DNA of 64,000 nucleotides from Diphasiastrum complanatum (taxonomy: Eukaryota; Streptophyta; Lycopodiopsida; Lycopodiales; Lycopodiaceae): positions 20,650,709 through 20,714,708 of the forward strand of contig CM055103.1 of assembly GCA_029204225.1 (NCBI GenBank). Reading direction: 5' to 3'. Of this stretch, positions 11,771-22,551 are shown piece by piece; position 1 is the first letter of the stretch, and each line of letters starts with the position of its first letter. Both the position numbers and the translations under genes were made by a program. The notes beneath the pieces are model-generated. The model worked only from the letters and a program-made list of their open reading frames with translations. It did not search any database and was not told the DNA's origin.

Positions 11771-12821
11771 GACCCTTTTCCAGCTGTTTGCCCATGGCAT
11801 CTTCGGCGTTGCAGTTTTTGTAATAGGTGTCTATAGCTATACGAACAAATCTGGACCATAATTGGCTGCGATGGATGGATTGTGAGCGAATTGGTCCGAA
11901 CGCCATATGCATATTTTCCCAAAACTGTGTAGTATACCATCTTTCCAACCGGGCTATATTGACAAATGATGTTGACGATAACTGATGGTAGACGATAACT
12001 GATGGTAGGTTCGGTATAGGGGTAGCTGATCCACTATTGTCGTCGTTTTGAAAGTCAGGTTGGGGTAAAAGCAATACACTCCAAAGCATAAGTCCCACTT
12101 GGTCTCAACTTTGTTGGCCATCAGAAGGGTTTTGACATTGTAGTAGGCCTCTCGAACACTAGGGTCTGGTGAATAAGCCACTTCAGTGAGGAATCGGTTG
12201 AGGGCTCTTTGAAAATAAATCGCCAAATTCCAACCTTTTGTAGACTTAATGATCGGCCAATTGTAAGCTCCTACAATTGGAGTTTTGAGTGCAGACCATG
12301 ATCGTCTTCGGGGTAGTGGGTGGTATGTTGGATCAACTCTTAGAACCATCGAAACTATAAGATATTCTTTGATGAGCTCGGGGTTGCATAGAAGTGCCGC
12401 CTTCCTCCACTCTGGTTGAGGATGTAAGAGTGAAAGGATATCGGCCGACTTCTTTTTAAGTAGCTCCTCGAGTTTTTCTAGTAGTATATAGTTTCCTCTA
12501 GTGGTGATGTCTGGATATTTCTTTTTGAAGAGGGCCAGTTGTTCGGAGTCAGGTACCGTAAAGACCTTATTGTACCAGTGTTTGTGCACCGCCACAGGAT
12601 CAAGGAGGTTGTCCACTGGGTTAGGAGGAACTGTGGAAGTTGATGGAAGATCAGATCTGGGTGGAGAAGAAGAGGTGAGAGGTGGAGAAGAGACACGAGG
12701 AGGAGAACTGGTGCGAGGTGGTGAGAGGCCGCAAGGAGAAGATGCAATCTCAAGTGTGGGCATGTTAGGATCGATCTGAGAGGTTGTATTGGCTTCTGCC
12801 TGAATTAGAGAAGTCTTGAGC
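11766..12821 (-). pseudogene. Unknown E-encoded protein, C-terminal part
   Basis: Function not recognised. The frame from 12821 leftwards has a low-complexity S/P-rich start (PPRTSSPPRVSSPPLTSS). An ordered-looking region follows with HKHWYNKVFTVPDSEQLALF, a KLEELLKKKSADILSLL helix-like stretch and RSWSALKTPIVGAYNWPIIK. Near 11975-12008 the 17-bp unit ACGATAACTGATGGTAG is tandemly duplicated and shifts the frame. The reading then continues as IARLERWYTTQFWENMHMAF to a TAA at 11766. No RT, protease or zinc-knuckle motif is seen. The start is unknown because the MITE at 12822-13161 interrupts the upstream side. Confidence 0.45.
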
Positions 12822-13161
12822 TCCAAAAAGACCCTTTAAGAATTCGTGCAAGATGTAGCTTATATTATTAAAATATTATAACACTAATACTTTTGACTTG
12901 CCATAACTTTTTTATCGTAGGTCAAAAGTGTCATGTAACATATCATTGGAAAAGCCCTTGTCAAGCGCTTTCCAATGCACCAAACTCCGCTAAATTCGGA
13001 CTTACCACTAAAAAGTTATGCCATTTTTAGTGTGGAATCAAACTGTGGACGCAAAAAGTTACGTTATGTAGATTTCAAATTTGAGTGTTTTGATTGGTCC
13101 ATGTGAAAGAAAAAATTGAGAAAAAATATAAAAATAATCTTTACAAAGGGTCTTTTTTGGA
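12822..13161. mobile_element. MITE with AGACCCTTT terminal inverted repeats
   Basis: A 340-bp noncoding block inside the E reading frame. Its ends are inverted copies, TCCAAAAAGACCCTTT at the left and AAAGGGTCTTTTTTGGA at the right, differing by one A. The interior has ATAACTTTTTTATCG and AAAAAGTTATGCCAT blocks in opposite orientations. No clear target duplication could be fixed because the TIR edge is A/T-rich. The transposase class is unknown. Confidence 0.6.
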
Positions 13162-13668
13162 TTTAGAACTCCTCTAATGAGAGTCATATAGAAGATCATG
13201 GTTGAAGGTTCGATCTCCGCTAGTTTGAAGGTCAAAGCGAGGGAAGATTAGTTGAAGTTGGTGGTAGTCGAAGGTAGAACCAAATTTGATAAATGAAAAG
13301 TCAGAAATCTGGCAAGCATGTTGGATGGATGGATCTTGGACAATGGCATTATAATGAGCCAAGGCCGCATTATAGCAGACAATGAGTGTCACTGGATGAT
13401 ACTAGTGGTAGTCATAATATAGGGCTTTGAGCTCGTTATAAGCGAGACGGAGGTCGTTAGGAAGTGTGGCGGCAGTAGTTTGGCAATGCTTAATATGCTC
13501 TATGAGGATGTCGGAAGGCTTCTCTGATCCTGTTGGCTGGTACTCTGGCGCATACCGTACCTGCTGGTGTTGTGAAGATGAAGGGATAAACGGAGGTGAA
13601 ACAAAGACAGGGGATTGATGCATATGATCTAGCTCCAATTGGAAGCGTCGATCATGCAGAAAATTAAT
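13162..13668 (-). pseudogene. Unknown E-encoded protein, middle part
   Basis: One minus-strand frame running from the Copia A insertion site to the MITE. It is interrupted by stops at about 13402 and 13174 but otherwise keeps the same phase. It shows IEHIKHCQTTAATLPNDLRL, AYNELKALYYDYH and HYNAIVQDPSIQHACQ. The composition is protein-like, but I recognise no family. Its continuation upstream lies beyond Copia A at 18079. Confidence 0.4.
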
Positions 13669-14248
13669 TGCTGAATTCACATGTGTGGGACGTCCTACAC
13701 ATGTATTTTTGATCTCCTAAGCCCAATAATACCATAAAGATCATACTAGCATTGGTTGTCAATAGGAAAGCTGATCATACAAGAAATATTATTGTGTTAC
13801 AAGCAAGATCTGTCAACAAAACATGAAACTAAGCATAATAAATGTCTCAACTCGGCTAGAGAGAGAGGGCACAAAGAGCTTGTCTCCAAATTTGCAATTC
13901 ACACAAATTTCATCATTTTCTCAACGAGAGTACATCACATATATATAGATCCATGGACTCTCCTCCTACTTTGAGTTGAATTGGAGTTGTGAATCCACCT
14001 CTCAAGCTATCTAGACTTATTCAAGCCACTCACTAAGTCTAATTGTGCCACCTAGCCTTTTTATGCATTAAATGTGGCATGTAAAGTACAAATGGCAATT
14101 CCTATGGTAGCTCGAGTTTCTACTTCTACCTACCTTGAATATTTTATTCTAAGATGGGTCTTTACTAAGCCAAAAGAGCTTAATTCATCTTTGGCATTTT
14201 TAGGACCCCTACTCACAACATTAGATAGATTTTTCCAATATTTTGACA
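13669..14248 (-). repeat. 3' LTR of Copia A
   Basis: 580 bp, reading TGCTGAATTCACATG... to ...TATTTTGACA on the plus strand. It pairs with 17498-18078 at about 97% by eye. Most differences are C/T transitions. Confidence 0.95.
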
Positions 14249-14262
14249 CTCCTCCTAAAAAT
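14249..14262 (-). other. Polypurine tract of Copia A
   Basis: On the minus strand TTTAGGAGGAG lies directly before the LTR. It is the primer for plus-strand synthesis in LTR elements. Confidence 0.7.
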
Positions 14263-14266
14263 GTAT

Positions 14267-15356
14267 CTAATGTGGATCAAGCATCGATCTTGAGATAAGA
14301 CCAAGATTAGACCTATGCTTTGAGAAGGCACTTTTGCAAAGTGGCTTTGTGAGAAGATCAGCAATACATGAAGATGTGTCGACGTGTTCCAAGTTGATTT
14401 CACGTCCAATGAGCTTTTCCCTTACAAAATGGTGTGCCACTTCGATACGTTTGCTTTTTGCATGAAAAATATGATTGTTTGCAAGAGCTTGTGCCGATAT
14501 GTTGTCACATTTGATCAAGGGAAGATCATCCTCTTTGATGCACTTTAGCTCCATGATTAACCTCATGATCCAAAGCACCTCTTTAGTTGTTGTAGTGAGT
14601 GCTTTGTACTCGGCCTCACAAGATGATAGAGATATGGTATCTTGCTTCTTTGAAATCCAAGACACAAGATTGCCTCCAAGAAAGATAGTATATGCATTAA
14701 TGGACTTTTGATCCATTTTATCACTTGCAAAATTGGAATCCGAATAGCCAACAATGGTTAGATCTTCATTCTTGTACAATAAACCATAATCTTGAGTAGA
14801 AAATACATATCTTAGAACTCTCTTGGCCATCTTCCAATGTTGGATCTTGGGATCTTGCATAAATTGACTCAATTTGTGCACACAATAGCTCAAATCGGGT
14901 CTAGTGATAGTAAGCCAAATTAAAGAGCCTATAAGACTCCTATAAAGTGTGATGTCCTCGAAGGATCTTTCATCACCTTTAATAGGATCTTTTGCATGTT
15001 GCTCCATGGGAGTATCTATGCCTTTACAATTTTGCATATTGAACTTTCTAAACGTAGAAAAGACATATCTAGATTGACAAATAAAAGCATACTCTTCATG
15101 AAAAACAATTTCAAGGCCTAAAATGCAATGGATTTCTCTTAGATCGTGCATTTTAAATCCTTTTCCTAATGCATCTTTGGTTTCTTGAATTAGCATCAAA
15201 CAACTTCCACTAAGAATAATGTCATCTACATAGATTAGAAGAATGACAATATTACTACCATCAAACTTTAAGTACATAGAAGGATCATAGTCACTAAGCA
15301 CAAATCCTAATGAAAGTAGAAAGTTGTTGAGTCTTGAATACCATGATCTTTCTTGA
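14267..15356 (-). pseudogene. RT C-terminus and RNase H of Copia A
   Basis: The frame starts at the deletion junction (about 15356) with YSRLNNFLLSLGFVLSDYD and holds the palm motif LLIYVDD. It continues into Copia RNase H: YRSLIGSLIWLTITRPDLSY, GYSDSNFASD, SWISKKQDTISLSSCEAEY and the C-terminal ADLLTKPL. The frame is open over about 345 codons down to the stop next to the polypurine tract. The RT fingers ([18 protein letters not shown] segments) are gone, so no active enzyme is possible. The frame differs from the upstream integrase frame across the junction. Confidence 0.9.
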
Positions 15357-16167
15357 CCATGGACACCATAGAATTGTAGTTAGGATGTCCCAACCTTCTA
15401 TGCCAAAGTTCCTCCAAAAAAATATGAGAAGCAAAAGCACCATCACAAGAGTTAAGATACTCTTTGGGATTAAGCTTGTAGATTCCACCATATCTAGACC
15501 CAAATGCAAGGATCTCATCATGCTTCTTGATTGTACATGTGTCAACATTGAAATTCACATCCAGTCCACTATCAAACAATTGCCCAACACTTATAAGATT
15601 TTTTGTTAACTTAGGAACAAAAAGTACTTTAAACAGAGAAAGAACTTTTGATGATGAAAGCTTTAAGGGAATGGTCCCTATGCCTTCAATAGCACACTCA
15701 TGATCATTTGCTGTGTAGATGGACTTCTTGGCTCCTTCATAAGGTGACATGGATGAAAAAGAATGCTTGGAGCTACACATATGTGAGGAAGCTCCACTGT
15801 CGATATACCACGAACCATCCTTCTTGAAAGGTGATGAAGAGAAACTTGAGACCATATTAGATCCCTCTCCATCACTTGCATGAGCATTTTCCTTCTCTTC
15901 ATTAGAAATGCTGGTTTGCTTGAATTGACTCTTCTTCTTGAAGCAATTGGTGGCATAATGCCCTTTCTTGCCACAAAAGAAACACTTGATGTTTTTCTTC
16001 TTCTTCTTGGATGTGGAAGCTTGAGAGGACTCATCCTCTTCTCCTTTCTCCTTGGAAATAAGATTGTTGTTGCTTGAAGAGGATTGGTGTTGATTCTTAC
16101 TTCTTGTCTTGTGCTTGTCTTTGGTAAAGAGAGCTTTACCATCAATGTTGAGAGACAGTCTTTCCAT
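15357..16167 (-). pseudogene. Zinc knuckle, protease and integrase start of Copia A
   Basis: The frame shows a CCHC knuckle (CFFCGKKGHYATNC), a protease with intact active site (WYIDSGASSHM) and flap-side sequence (KNLISVGQLFDSGLDV). The gag-pre-integrase motif LWHRRLGHPNYNSM follows. Immediately after VKKDHG it runs into RT sequence in the wrong frame: this is the deletion junction. The frame is shifted against upstream gag at about 16167. Confidence 0.9.
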
Positions 16168-16754
16168 TTCAAGAGTTTATACTCTTGTCTTGATTCTTCA
16201 GAAATGAGCACACTTTGGAGTGCTTCCAAACTTGGTAGCTCCTCCTTAATGGCATAACTCTGAACAAGGTTGTCATATTCCTCCTTTAACCCATTAAGTA
16301 TGACTTGAACAAGTTCATTTTGGTTGATGGAGTCTCCTATGCATGACAATTATCTATGGAGGTCTTTAGCTCTCATTACATAAGCTGAAGCACATTCATC
16401 ACTTCTCTGTACACTTTGAAAAATTTGGTTTCTTAGTGTTAGAAGTCTAGAAGTATTCTTTGCCTCATAGATGGACTTGACAGTATCCCAAGCATCTTTG
16501 GCATTAGTACAAGCAGCAATTTCTCTTAAGATTTCATTTGAGACATTCATCTTAATATAATGTAGAGCCATCCTAGCTCTCTTTTTGTACTTTGGAATTT
16601 CTTGAGAAATTTGTGGTTCTTCTTCAATTCCAAGTACAATATCCATCACATCTTGTAGTATTAAGACAGATTCCATCCTAACCTTCCAAATTGAGTAATT
16701 GGAGGTTGACAATCTTTCACTTGCTTTTAATAGAAATACACCCATTGAAGTCAT
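16168..16754 (-). pseudogene. Gag of Copia A
   Basis: ATG at 16754 opens MTSMGVFLLKASERL, then NYSIWKVRMESV, MALHYIKMNVSNEILREI and KDAWDTVKSIYEAKNTSRLL. A single TAA at 16350-16352 interrupts the frame, which then continues in phase with NQNELVQVILNGLKEEYDNL. It passes by frameshift into the zinc-knuckle segment. The capsid region is otherwise complete. Confidence 0.88.
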
Positions 16755-17486
16755 AAAGAATGATGGAAATAAAAAAAGATGGATGAAAGAATTGCTTATC
16801 TTTTCACTATAGGAACCAATCAAGGGTACAAACCCAATCCTATGTAAGACTAAGCAAAAAACTGTGAGATAGATCTCACTAGCTTGACAATCTCTCTAAA
16901 ACAAGATTTAAATCATCAAAAATGATGAAGTATGGCAAAAGTTATGGTTCTCTGAATTTCACACGTGTGAAATACTCCAAAAAATGTCAAATTGACTCAA
17001 ATACAATCTATTTGTATGAAACAATTTGCCTAGAACCTATAAGTTTTGTCTAAATCACATGTAGATGAGATTGGTCAACTTCTGGATGATTTTTGTGATC
17101 ATTCAAGCAATAAATGACATGTACACACAATTTGCCACAGGTCTAGGCGCCCTACCTACAACTCTTCAAAAGCTTATAACTTATCCAACTAACATGATTC
17201 AAATTGTATCAGATTCTACACATTCTAGCTTTCTAGTGGGCTAATTTGCATGAAATTTGGATCTATGGTGAGAGAAAACCACCAAACTGAAAATGGGTGG
17301 ATTTCACATGTGCCAGCACCTGAAGTTCTGTACAGTACTTGATCTGAACCATTCAAAGTGGTTTGAAGTTCTAAATCACCAAAAGACTGCCAACTAGCTA
17401 GAAAGTAGAATCTAGACAATTCCTAGCTTGAAATTTGATCAAACCCGGAATTTTTTTATTAGATTTGCTTGTAAATCTTAGATAGG
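16755..17486 (-). other. Untranslated leader of Copia A
   Basis: About 730 bp between primer site and gag ATG, A+T-rich and noncoding. Its length and position match the leader of Copia B. Confidence 0.6.
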
Positions 17487-17497
17487 CTTTGATACCA
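17487..17497 (-). other. Primer-binding site of Copia A
   Basis: The minus strand reads TGGTATCAAAG directly at the LTR edge, a variant initiator-tRNA-Met site. Confidence 0.85.
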
Positions 17498-18078
17498 TGC
17501 CGAATTCACACGTGTGGGATGCCCTACACATGTATTTTTGATCTCCTAAGCCCAATAATACCATAAAGATCATACTAGCATTGGTTGTCAATAGGAAAGC
17601 TGATCATACAAGAAATATTATTGTGTTACAAGCAAGATCTGTCAACAAAACATGAAACTAAGCATAATAAATGCCTCAACTTGGCTAGAGATAGAGGGCA
17701 CAAAGAGCTTGTCTCCAAATTTGCAATTCACACAAATTTCATCATTTTCTCAATGAGAGTACATCACATATATATAGATCCATGGACTCTCCTCCTACTT
17801 TGAGTTGAATTGGAGTTGTGAATCCACCTCTCAAGCTATCTAGACTTATTCAAGCCACCTCACTATGTCTAATTGTGCCACCTAGTCTTTTCATGCATTA
17901 AATGTGGCATGTAAAGTACAAATGGCAATTCCTATGGTAGCTCGAGTTTCTACTTCTACCTACCTTGAATATTTTATTCTAAGATGGGTCTTTACTAAGC
18001 CAAAAGAGCTTAATTCATCTTTGGCATTTCTAGGACCCCTAATCACAACATTAGATTGATTTTTTCAATATTTTGACA
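17498..18078 (-). repeat. 5' LTR of Copia A
   Basis: 581 bp, TGCCGAATTCACACG... to ...TATTTTGACA on the plus strand. It is paired with 13669-14248. Followed by TAAT, the right target-site copy. Confidence 0.95.
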
Positions 18079-20606
18079 TAATGATGGCCCAAAGGCCAGC
18101 TACAAAGCGGAGCGGAGGACTCCCAAAAACATCGCAAAAATAATCGAAATCCTTAACCTGGATAAAGCCAGTATGACAAAAACAAAAATATTTTTATTGA
18201 CCTCCGATGCAATCTGATAAATGTGAATGAGATCCGAATTAGAGAGGGGGGAAGCCGGGAAAGGCAGAGAAAAATAATAAAAAGCTAGTCTAATCTAATA
18301 TTGGAAAATAAAGGGTAAATTACCATCTAGAGCAGTGGAGAACTCTAGAATGGTGTTGAACTACTTCTTGAGGATCCTTAGTTGGCCTTCTGCTATCTAG
18401 GGCACTTGCTCGTCTTCTTGGAGCATGGTGCGTAGGGTTGCTAGCTCGGTATCCTTGGTGTGGAGCTCAGCGTCATGAAGCTTTCATTAATCTTGGTATG
18501 TTTCCAGCACATGACTAGAATGGTCCTTGTGCGCGCTTCCTCTATAACTTTTGAGCGGCCGATGATTTGTCTTATGCTGGTGCTACTATCTAATCTAGGA
18601 CAGTCTGGAAGGCCTACACCTGCTGGTCTACTTGTTGAACTTTCATTTCCAGGGCCGCCTGTTGAGTGTGGAAGTTGGGCTTGGCCCGCTAATTCTCTGT
18701 GCGCTCCTTTGAAACTATTTGTTTGAGGATGAGAGGTGTTGGGGGTCGGATTCATAAGTTTGTCGGGCGGTCTTCTCTTGGAGGATCTGGGACTTGAGGT
18801 TGTCCATATGCTATTGTTGTTGAGCTGCTTGCTCTATTTTCTTGAGCTGCTCGGTCAATTCATGGACCAGCTGCTGATTGTCTTTCCTCTCTTTTTCTCT
18901 CTCTGTATTCAACTGTGCAATCTGATCAGTCAAGGCCTACAACGTTTGCCCCGCCACCACTTGGCCACGAGATTGCTCAGTAGCTCTTTCAGAGAACATC
19001 GGGTAAAGTTGATTCTGGAGGCCCGTTAAGGCGGTCCAGCATCCCAATGTCTGAGTATCCCAACTGGCCGATGGTGGCAAAGTTATGAGGGGTGGCTAAA
19101 GGGGTGTAGTGGCAGAGATGGTGGTGATTGGCGAAGAAACAATGGTGGTAGAAACAAGTGTGACTATGGGGCTGACAACATAGGTAAGTGGAATAGTGAC
19201 AATAGTGAGAGTGCGGAGAACAAGAGACGAAACAAGTGGAATAGAGACAGATAGGGGGACTGAGGTGGCGATGGCAAGAGTGGTGATGGCAGATGCGATG
19301 GGGCTTGAGATTGATGCGATTGCAGATGCAATGGGGCTTGAGATGGCAGTGGAGATAGGAGTTGAAATTACAAGGCGCACAAGGGATGCTATTTAAACAA
19401 TGGGAGAAGAGCGGATGGGGCTGGTATGGGCTGGACTAGCATGTGGTTTAGGGGATTGCATAGGAGAGGAGGAGAAGTTTGACGACTGTTGGCCGGCCAA
19501 CAATTGCACAAGAGGGTCCTGCGAGGAGAGGCTGGCAGACGGTGAGGAGGGTGGTGGCGTTTTTGCACCTAGATGCTCTAGATGAGTGTAGGCGATGTCT
19601 ATGATAAGACCACCATAGGTGATCCATGAGGGGTGCTTGAAAGCAACCTGTAACTCTTTTACAAGAAACCAGGACCAACCATAGATCGTGTCCGGTCCTC
19701 CCATCATGGTAGTCATGACGATGACCTACTTGGACACATGAAGAGGGTGGTGCAAACTGATATTGATGGTGGTGGATAGAAAATCTATCGCATCATGGAG
19801 GTTTGGATTCTTGAGCCATGAGATCAGGTATATGTCGTCAGTTTTGGTCTTAATGCCATCTTGGTCTGGATGAAAAAATGAAAAAATGTTGTATTTGGCG
19901 AGAGCACGGGTGGCTGGCAGGTTAGCAGAGTGTGGAAGCGTGAGAGCAATGGAAATTAGTTGTCGGTCGAGGGGAATCGCATGGTCCTGTCCCTTGAAGG
20001 TGATGGTAAAAGTGTCGGTGACAAAGTGGAAAATTCCTGTCGGTGGACTCGGACAGGGTCTTGTAAAAGAGGCACTTGCATGTTATGGAGGCACAGTCAG
20101 GACCGCGAGGTAGCTGTCGGTGTGAAGAGTGACAATCTCTTGCTCCATGAGTAAGGGTAGGATGGTGTACTTCGAAGGTGTGCGTGCAACACGGGCAGTA
20201 GGATGGCATGTAGATCAAGGATATGTCTCTCCCTCCTCTCGGCTGGGGGACGTGGATGAGGATGGGGAGGATGAAGAGGTGGATCCGGTCTGCTAGGACG
20301 CGAATGGTGAGGTTGAGGTGTGCGAGGATGTAGACGGGCTGGAGGAATGGTGGTTGGGTCCAGTAGGTGTGGAGGTGGTTCGAGTGGTCTGGACTCGTTG
20401 ACTAGGTGGGATAGTAGCGCTCGAAAGACGACGTTTTGGTGCTACTTCGATTTTGCTTCTGTTCAAATTCAGCCAACAATATCTATCCACACTATAGTTC
20501 TGAGCAAATTCTTCAAATTTTCACAACTCGATTTGTGCTACCCAGCAAGCAAACCGTCGTGAATTCGCAGCTCTTTGTCCTTGTCCAGTGATTGTAGCCA
20601 CCAAGG
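18079..20606 (-). pseudogene. Unknown E-encoded protein(s), N-terminal region
   Basis: This region reads as degraded minus-strand coding in shifting frames. Recognisable stretches are LHAILLPVLHAHLRSTPSYP at about 20200, a frame at 19716-19393 with GGPDTIYGWSWFLVKELQ and SWITYGGLIIDIAYTHLEHL, and a proline/serine-rich part. I do not recognise a domain; it is not RT, integrase or protease. The alternating I/A/S/P frame at 19096-19380 comes from a short degenerate tandem repeat (GATGCGATTGCAGATGCAAT type). It probably joins the E coding at 13668 if Copia A is removed. Confidence 0.4.
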
Positions 20607-20618
20607 GCTCTGATACCA
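20607..20618 (-). other. Primer-binding site of element E
   Basis: The minus strand reads TGGTATCAGAGC, an exact tRNA-Met site, three bases inside the LTR edge. Confidence 0.8.
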
Positions 20619-20621
20619 AGT

Positions 20622-20991
20622 TGAGAATACGATTTAAAACCCGACCGAATCAATCACCATAGCACAGCATTAAGTGCAACAAGACAAGACAACATAATTG
20701 CTCTCCCACAAACTGTCTGTATATCCACACACCCAAGTACAAAGATAAAATCACTTAAGAGCACTCAAAGGACTCATAAAAGAAAGACGGCCCGATAATT
20801 CTAGAACCAAGCACACATGGTACCGTCAAAATTAGAAAGCATTGTATAAGTCAATCATTGCTATTTTAACTAACCAAAAGTTAGAACTTCTTGTAATGAA
20901 GTTCTGATGAATCTTAAGTTATTCTGGATTAGAACTTAAGAGTAATAGAATCTAGACGCATTCTAGATTTAATCTTAACTATGGAATGACA
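20622..20991 (-). repeat. LTR-like block of element E
   Basis: On the minus strand it begins TGTCATTCC and ends GTATTCTCA just before the primer site, about 370 bp. The outer edge follows from the TG...CA rule only. No second copy was found near 11.7 kb. Confidence 0.5.
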
Positions 20992-20998
20992 TTGTGTG

Positions 20999-21102
20999 TG
21001 TTATGGCCATATTCAGCTAAGGACATGAAATCTAATATGGTAGACCGGCCCTTCAATATTCAAGATTATTGGTCACGCCTCAATTTAATTCCATGTCAAG
21101 GC
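20999..21102 (+). repeat. Fragment of an H-type LTR (plus orientation)
   Basis: It begins TGTTATGGCCATATTCAGCT, the same start as the LTRs of element H read on the minus strand (from 30283 and 25153). It follows that LTR for about 100 bp to TCAAGGC, then changes to Copia coding. Confidence 0.75.
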
Positions 21103-21632
21103 CAGTACACCATATGAACTTTTATTCAAGAAGAGGCCTAAGGTTGATTACCTTAGAACCTTTGGAAGTATTTGCTTTTCTCATATTCCCTTGAAGACAA
21201 GGAAGAAGGATGATCCTAGCTTAGGCAAAGGGATCATGGTTGGACATTCATCCACCAAGAAGGCCTATAGAATCGAGAGTAGAGATATCACTTTTTATGA
21301 AGAACAAAAATGCACCTTGGAAGGGGCCGAGATCAAGGAGGAGACTTCTCATGTATTCATACCAAGAAGATCTTTAGAGAGAGATCCGAGCCCAAGAGGC
21401 TCTCATACATTGACAAAGGCAAGCAAGTGGATATTGAATCTACCAATTATGCTTTTATTATTTCACATGAAGAGCCAAGATGTGTCCAAGATACACTCCA
21501 TTCAAAGGACTAGTATGAGGCTATGAAGCAAGAATATGATGCATTGATCACCAACAACACTTGGGAGCTTGTGGATCCTCCATCCAACAAGCATACTATT
21601 GGTTGCAAGTCGCTATTTCGAATCAAGTACAA
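21103..21632 (+). pseudogene. Copia integrase end and RT start (fragment F)
   Basis: The integrase C-terminal region (TPYELLFKKRPKVDYLRTFG, GHSSTKKAYRI, DITFYEE) is followed by a linker and the beginning of RT (YEAMKQEYDALITNNTWELV, CKSLFRIKYN). A frame break lies near 21500, and coding stops at 21632 inside the RT fingers. The fragment is flanked on both sides by pieces of the same LTR (family H) in opposite orientations. Only about 180 codons survive. Confidence 0.85.
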
Positions 21633-21657
21633 TCATCTTGAACACTGGAGGGTCGGT

Positions 21658-21733
21658 TGTAATAGATCCTAACACCACAGTAGGGCAAACACTAACTCCT
21701 CCTCCCAGCCTTGCCTACTCCCTGATATGGAGC
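21658..21733 (-). repeat. 3' LTR remnant of Gypsy G
   Basis: Matches the first 76 bases of 24748-25099 (TGTAATAGATCCTAA... to ...TGATATGGAGC) with a few changes, then switches directly to integrase coding. Confidence 0.9.
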
Positions 21734-22250
21734 TGACGTATGCACGAAGCATATCCTCCAGCACCTGATTTACCCTCTCTGTTTGAAAATCCGTTTGTGG
21801 ATGGTCGGTGGTACTCATATTAATTTTAGTATGGAGATGATGGAATACTGCCCTCCAAAAATTTCCATTAAACTTATTGTCCCGGTCGCTGACTATGCCG
21901 GAAGGTAGACCATACAATTTAAATAGCCCGTCTACAAACAACCTCGCTAACTTTGGAGTTCTAACGGTTGTCTTGGTCAGAATAAAATGAACCATTTTGG
22001 TCAGACGGTCAACTGTGACCCATATAACATCATTATCCTTTTGGGTTTTAGGCAGGCCTACTATAAAATCCATGGAGATACTCGCCCACTTACCAGCTGA
22101 TATATCTAAGGGCTATAACAACGCTCTTGCTTTTAAACGCTCTGCTTTATTTAGTTGACATTTCTAGAAACTAGTTACATATTGCTAGACGTCCTTTTTC
22201 ATACTGGGCCAGAAAAATTGCCTATGAAGAAGCTCATAGGTCTTCTGAAT
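21734..22250 (-). pseudogene. Integrase of Gypsy G, truncated
   Basis: The minus strand carries the zinc-binding stretch (FFWPSMKKDVQ near 22195) and the catalytic core MDFIVGLPKTQ, VTVDRLTKMVHF, IVSDRDNKF and DHPQTDFQTERVNQVLEDML. Asp, Asp and Glu positions of the catalytic triad are visible. Stops lie upstream of MDFIVGLP. At 21733 the frame runs out of integrase into the LTR remnant and stops after about 20 LTR-encoded residues. No C-terminal domain or chromodomain is left. Confidence 0.88.
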
Positions 22251-22551
22251 GCCTAGGTGCCCTACATTAGGATTGTCATGACACTCATATAGGACCTGCT
22301 ACCTATAATCCTCTGAATTGGGGACACATACTCTATCTCTATAGAGCAAGTACTCATCTTGAATGGAATATTGTTTCCATTTGAATTCTTGAGTCAACTG
22401 ACCCTCAACCATTGGGGTTTGCTTGGGTAATACAGGCTCAGAATCCTCAATGTCATCTAACGTATACTCAGACTCATCGTCATCCTCAATGGAAGCTACC
22501 ATATTCTTGGCACCAGCCCCGGGAACTAGTTCTTGAGTCTGAAACTGTCTG
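22251..22551 (-). pseudogene. Spacer and integrase N-terminus of Gypsy G
   Basis: The frame 22502-22299 reads an acidic linker (DDDESEYTLDDIEDSEPVL) and DEYLLYRDRVCVPNSEDYR, the usual bridge between RNase H and the integrase zinc domain in Gypsy elements. Confidence 0.7.

Larger units (their letters stand above)
13669..18078 (-). mobile_element. Copia element A (minus strand), LTR to LTR with internal deletion
   Basis: A 4.4-kb element with both LTRs (13669-14248 and 17498-18078), primer site, polypurine tract, gag, protease, the start of integrase, the C-terminal part of RT and RNase H. The flanks are TAAT (13665-13668) and TAAT (18079-18082), a likely target duplication. Compared with Copia I in this window, about 1.6 kb covering most of integrase and the first half of RT is missing. 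LTRs differ at roughly 15 positions plus one indel in 580 bp by eye, so the insertion is fairly recent. Confidence 0.92.
11735..20991 (-). mobile_element. Retroelement E: LTR and primer site at 5' end, poly(A)-like 3' end
   Basis: A minus-strand unit of about 4.5 kb once the nested Copia A (13669-18078) and MITE (12822-13161) are removed. It starts with an LTR-like block (20622-20991) and a tRNA-Met primer site (20607-20618). It carries several unrecognised, stop-riddled coding stretches and ends with a stop codon, AATAAA and a run of 17 A. No gag zinc knuckle, protease, RT or integrase is visible and no 3' LTR was found. It may be a retroposed transcript of an LTR element, or a LARD-type element with an accidental A-run. 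The boundaries are by eye. Confidence 0.5.

Noticed and set aside
11462-11940. Frames rich in K, F and S near the E poly(A) end
   Set aside because: They read through the A-run and A+T-rich flank; only the part before 11766 continues the E frame.
19096-19380. 94-codon I/S/A/P-rich frame that looks like a membrane protein
   Set aside because: It comes from a short degenerate tandem repeat (GATGCAATGGGGCTTGAGAT type).
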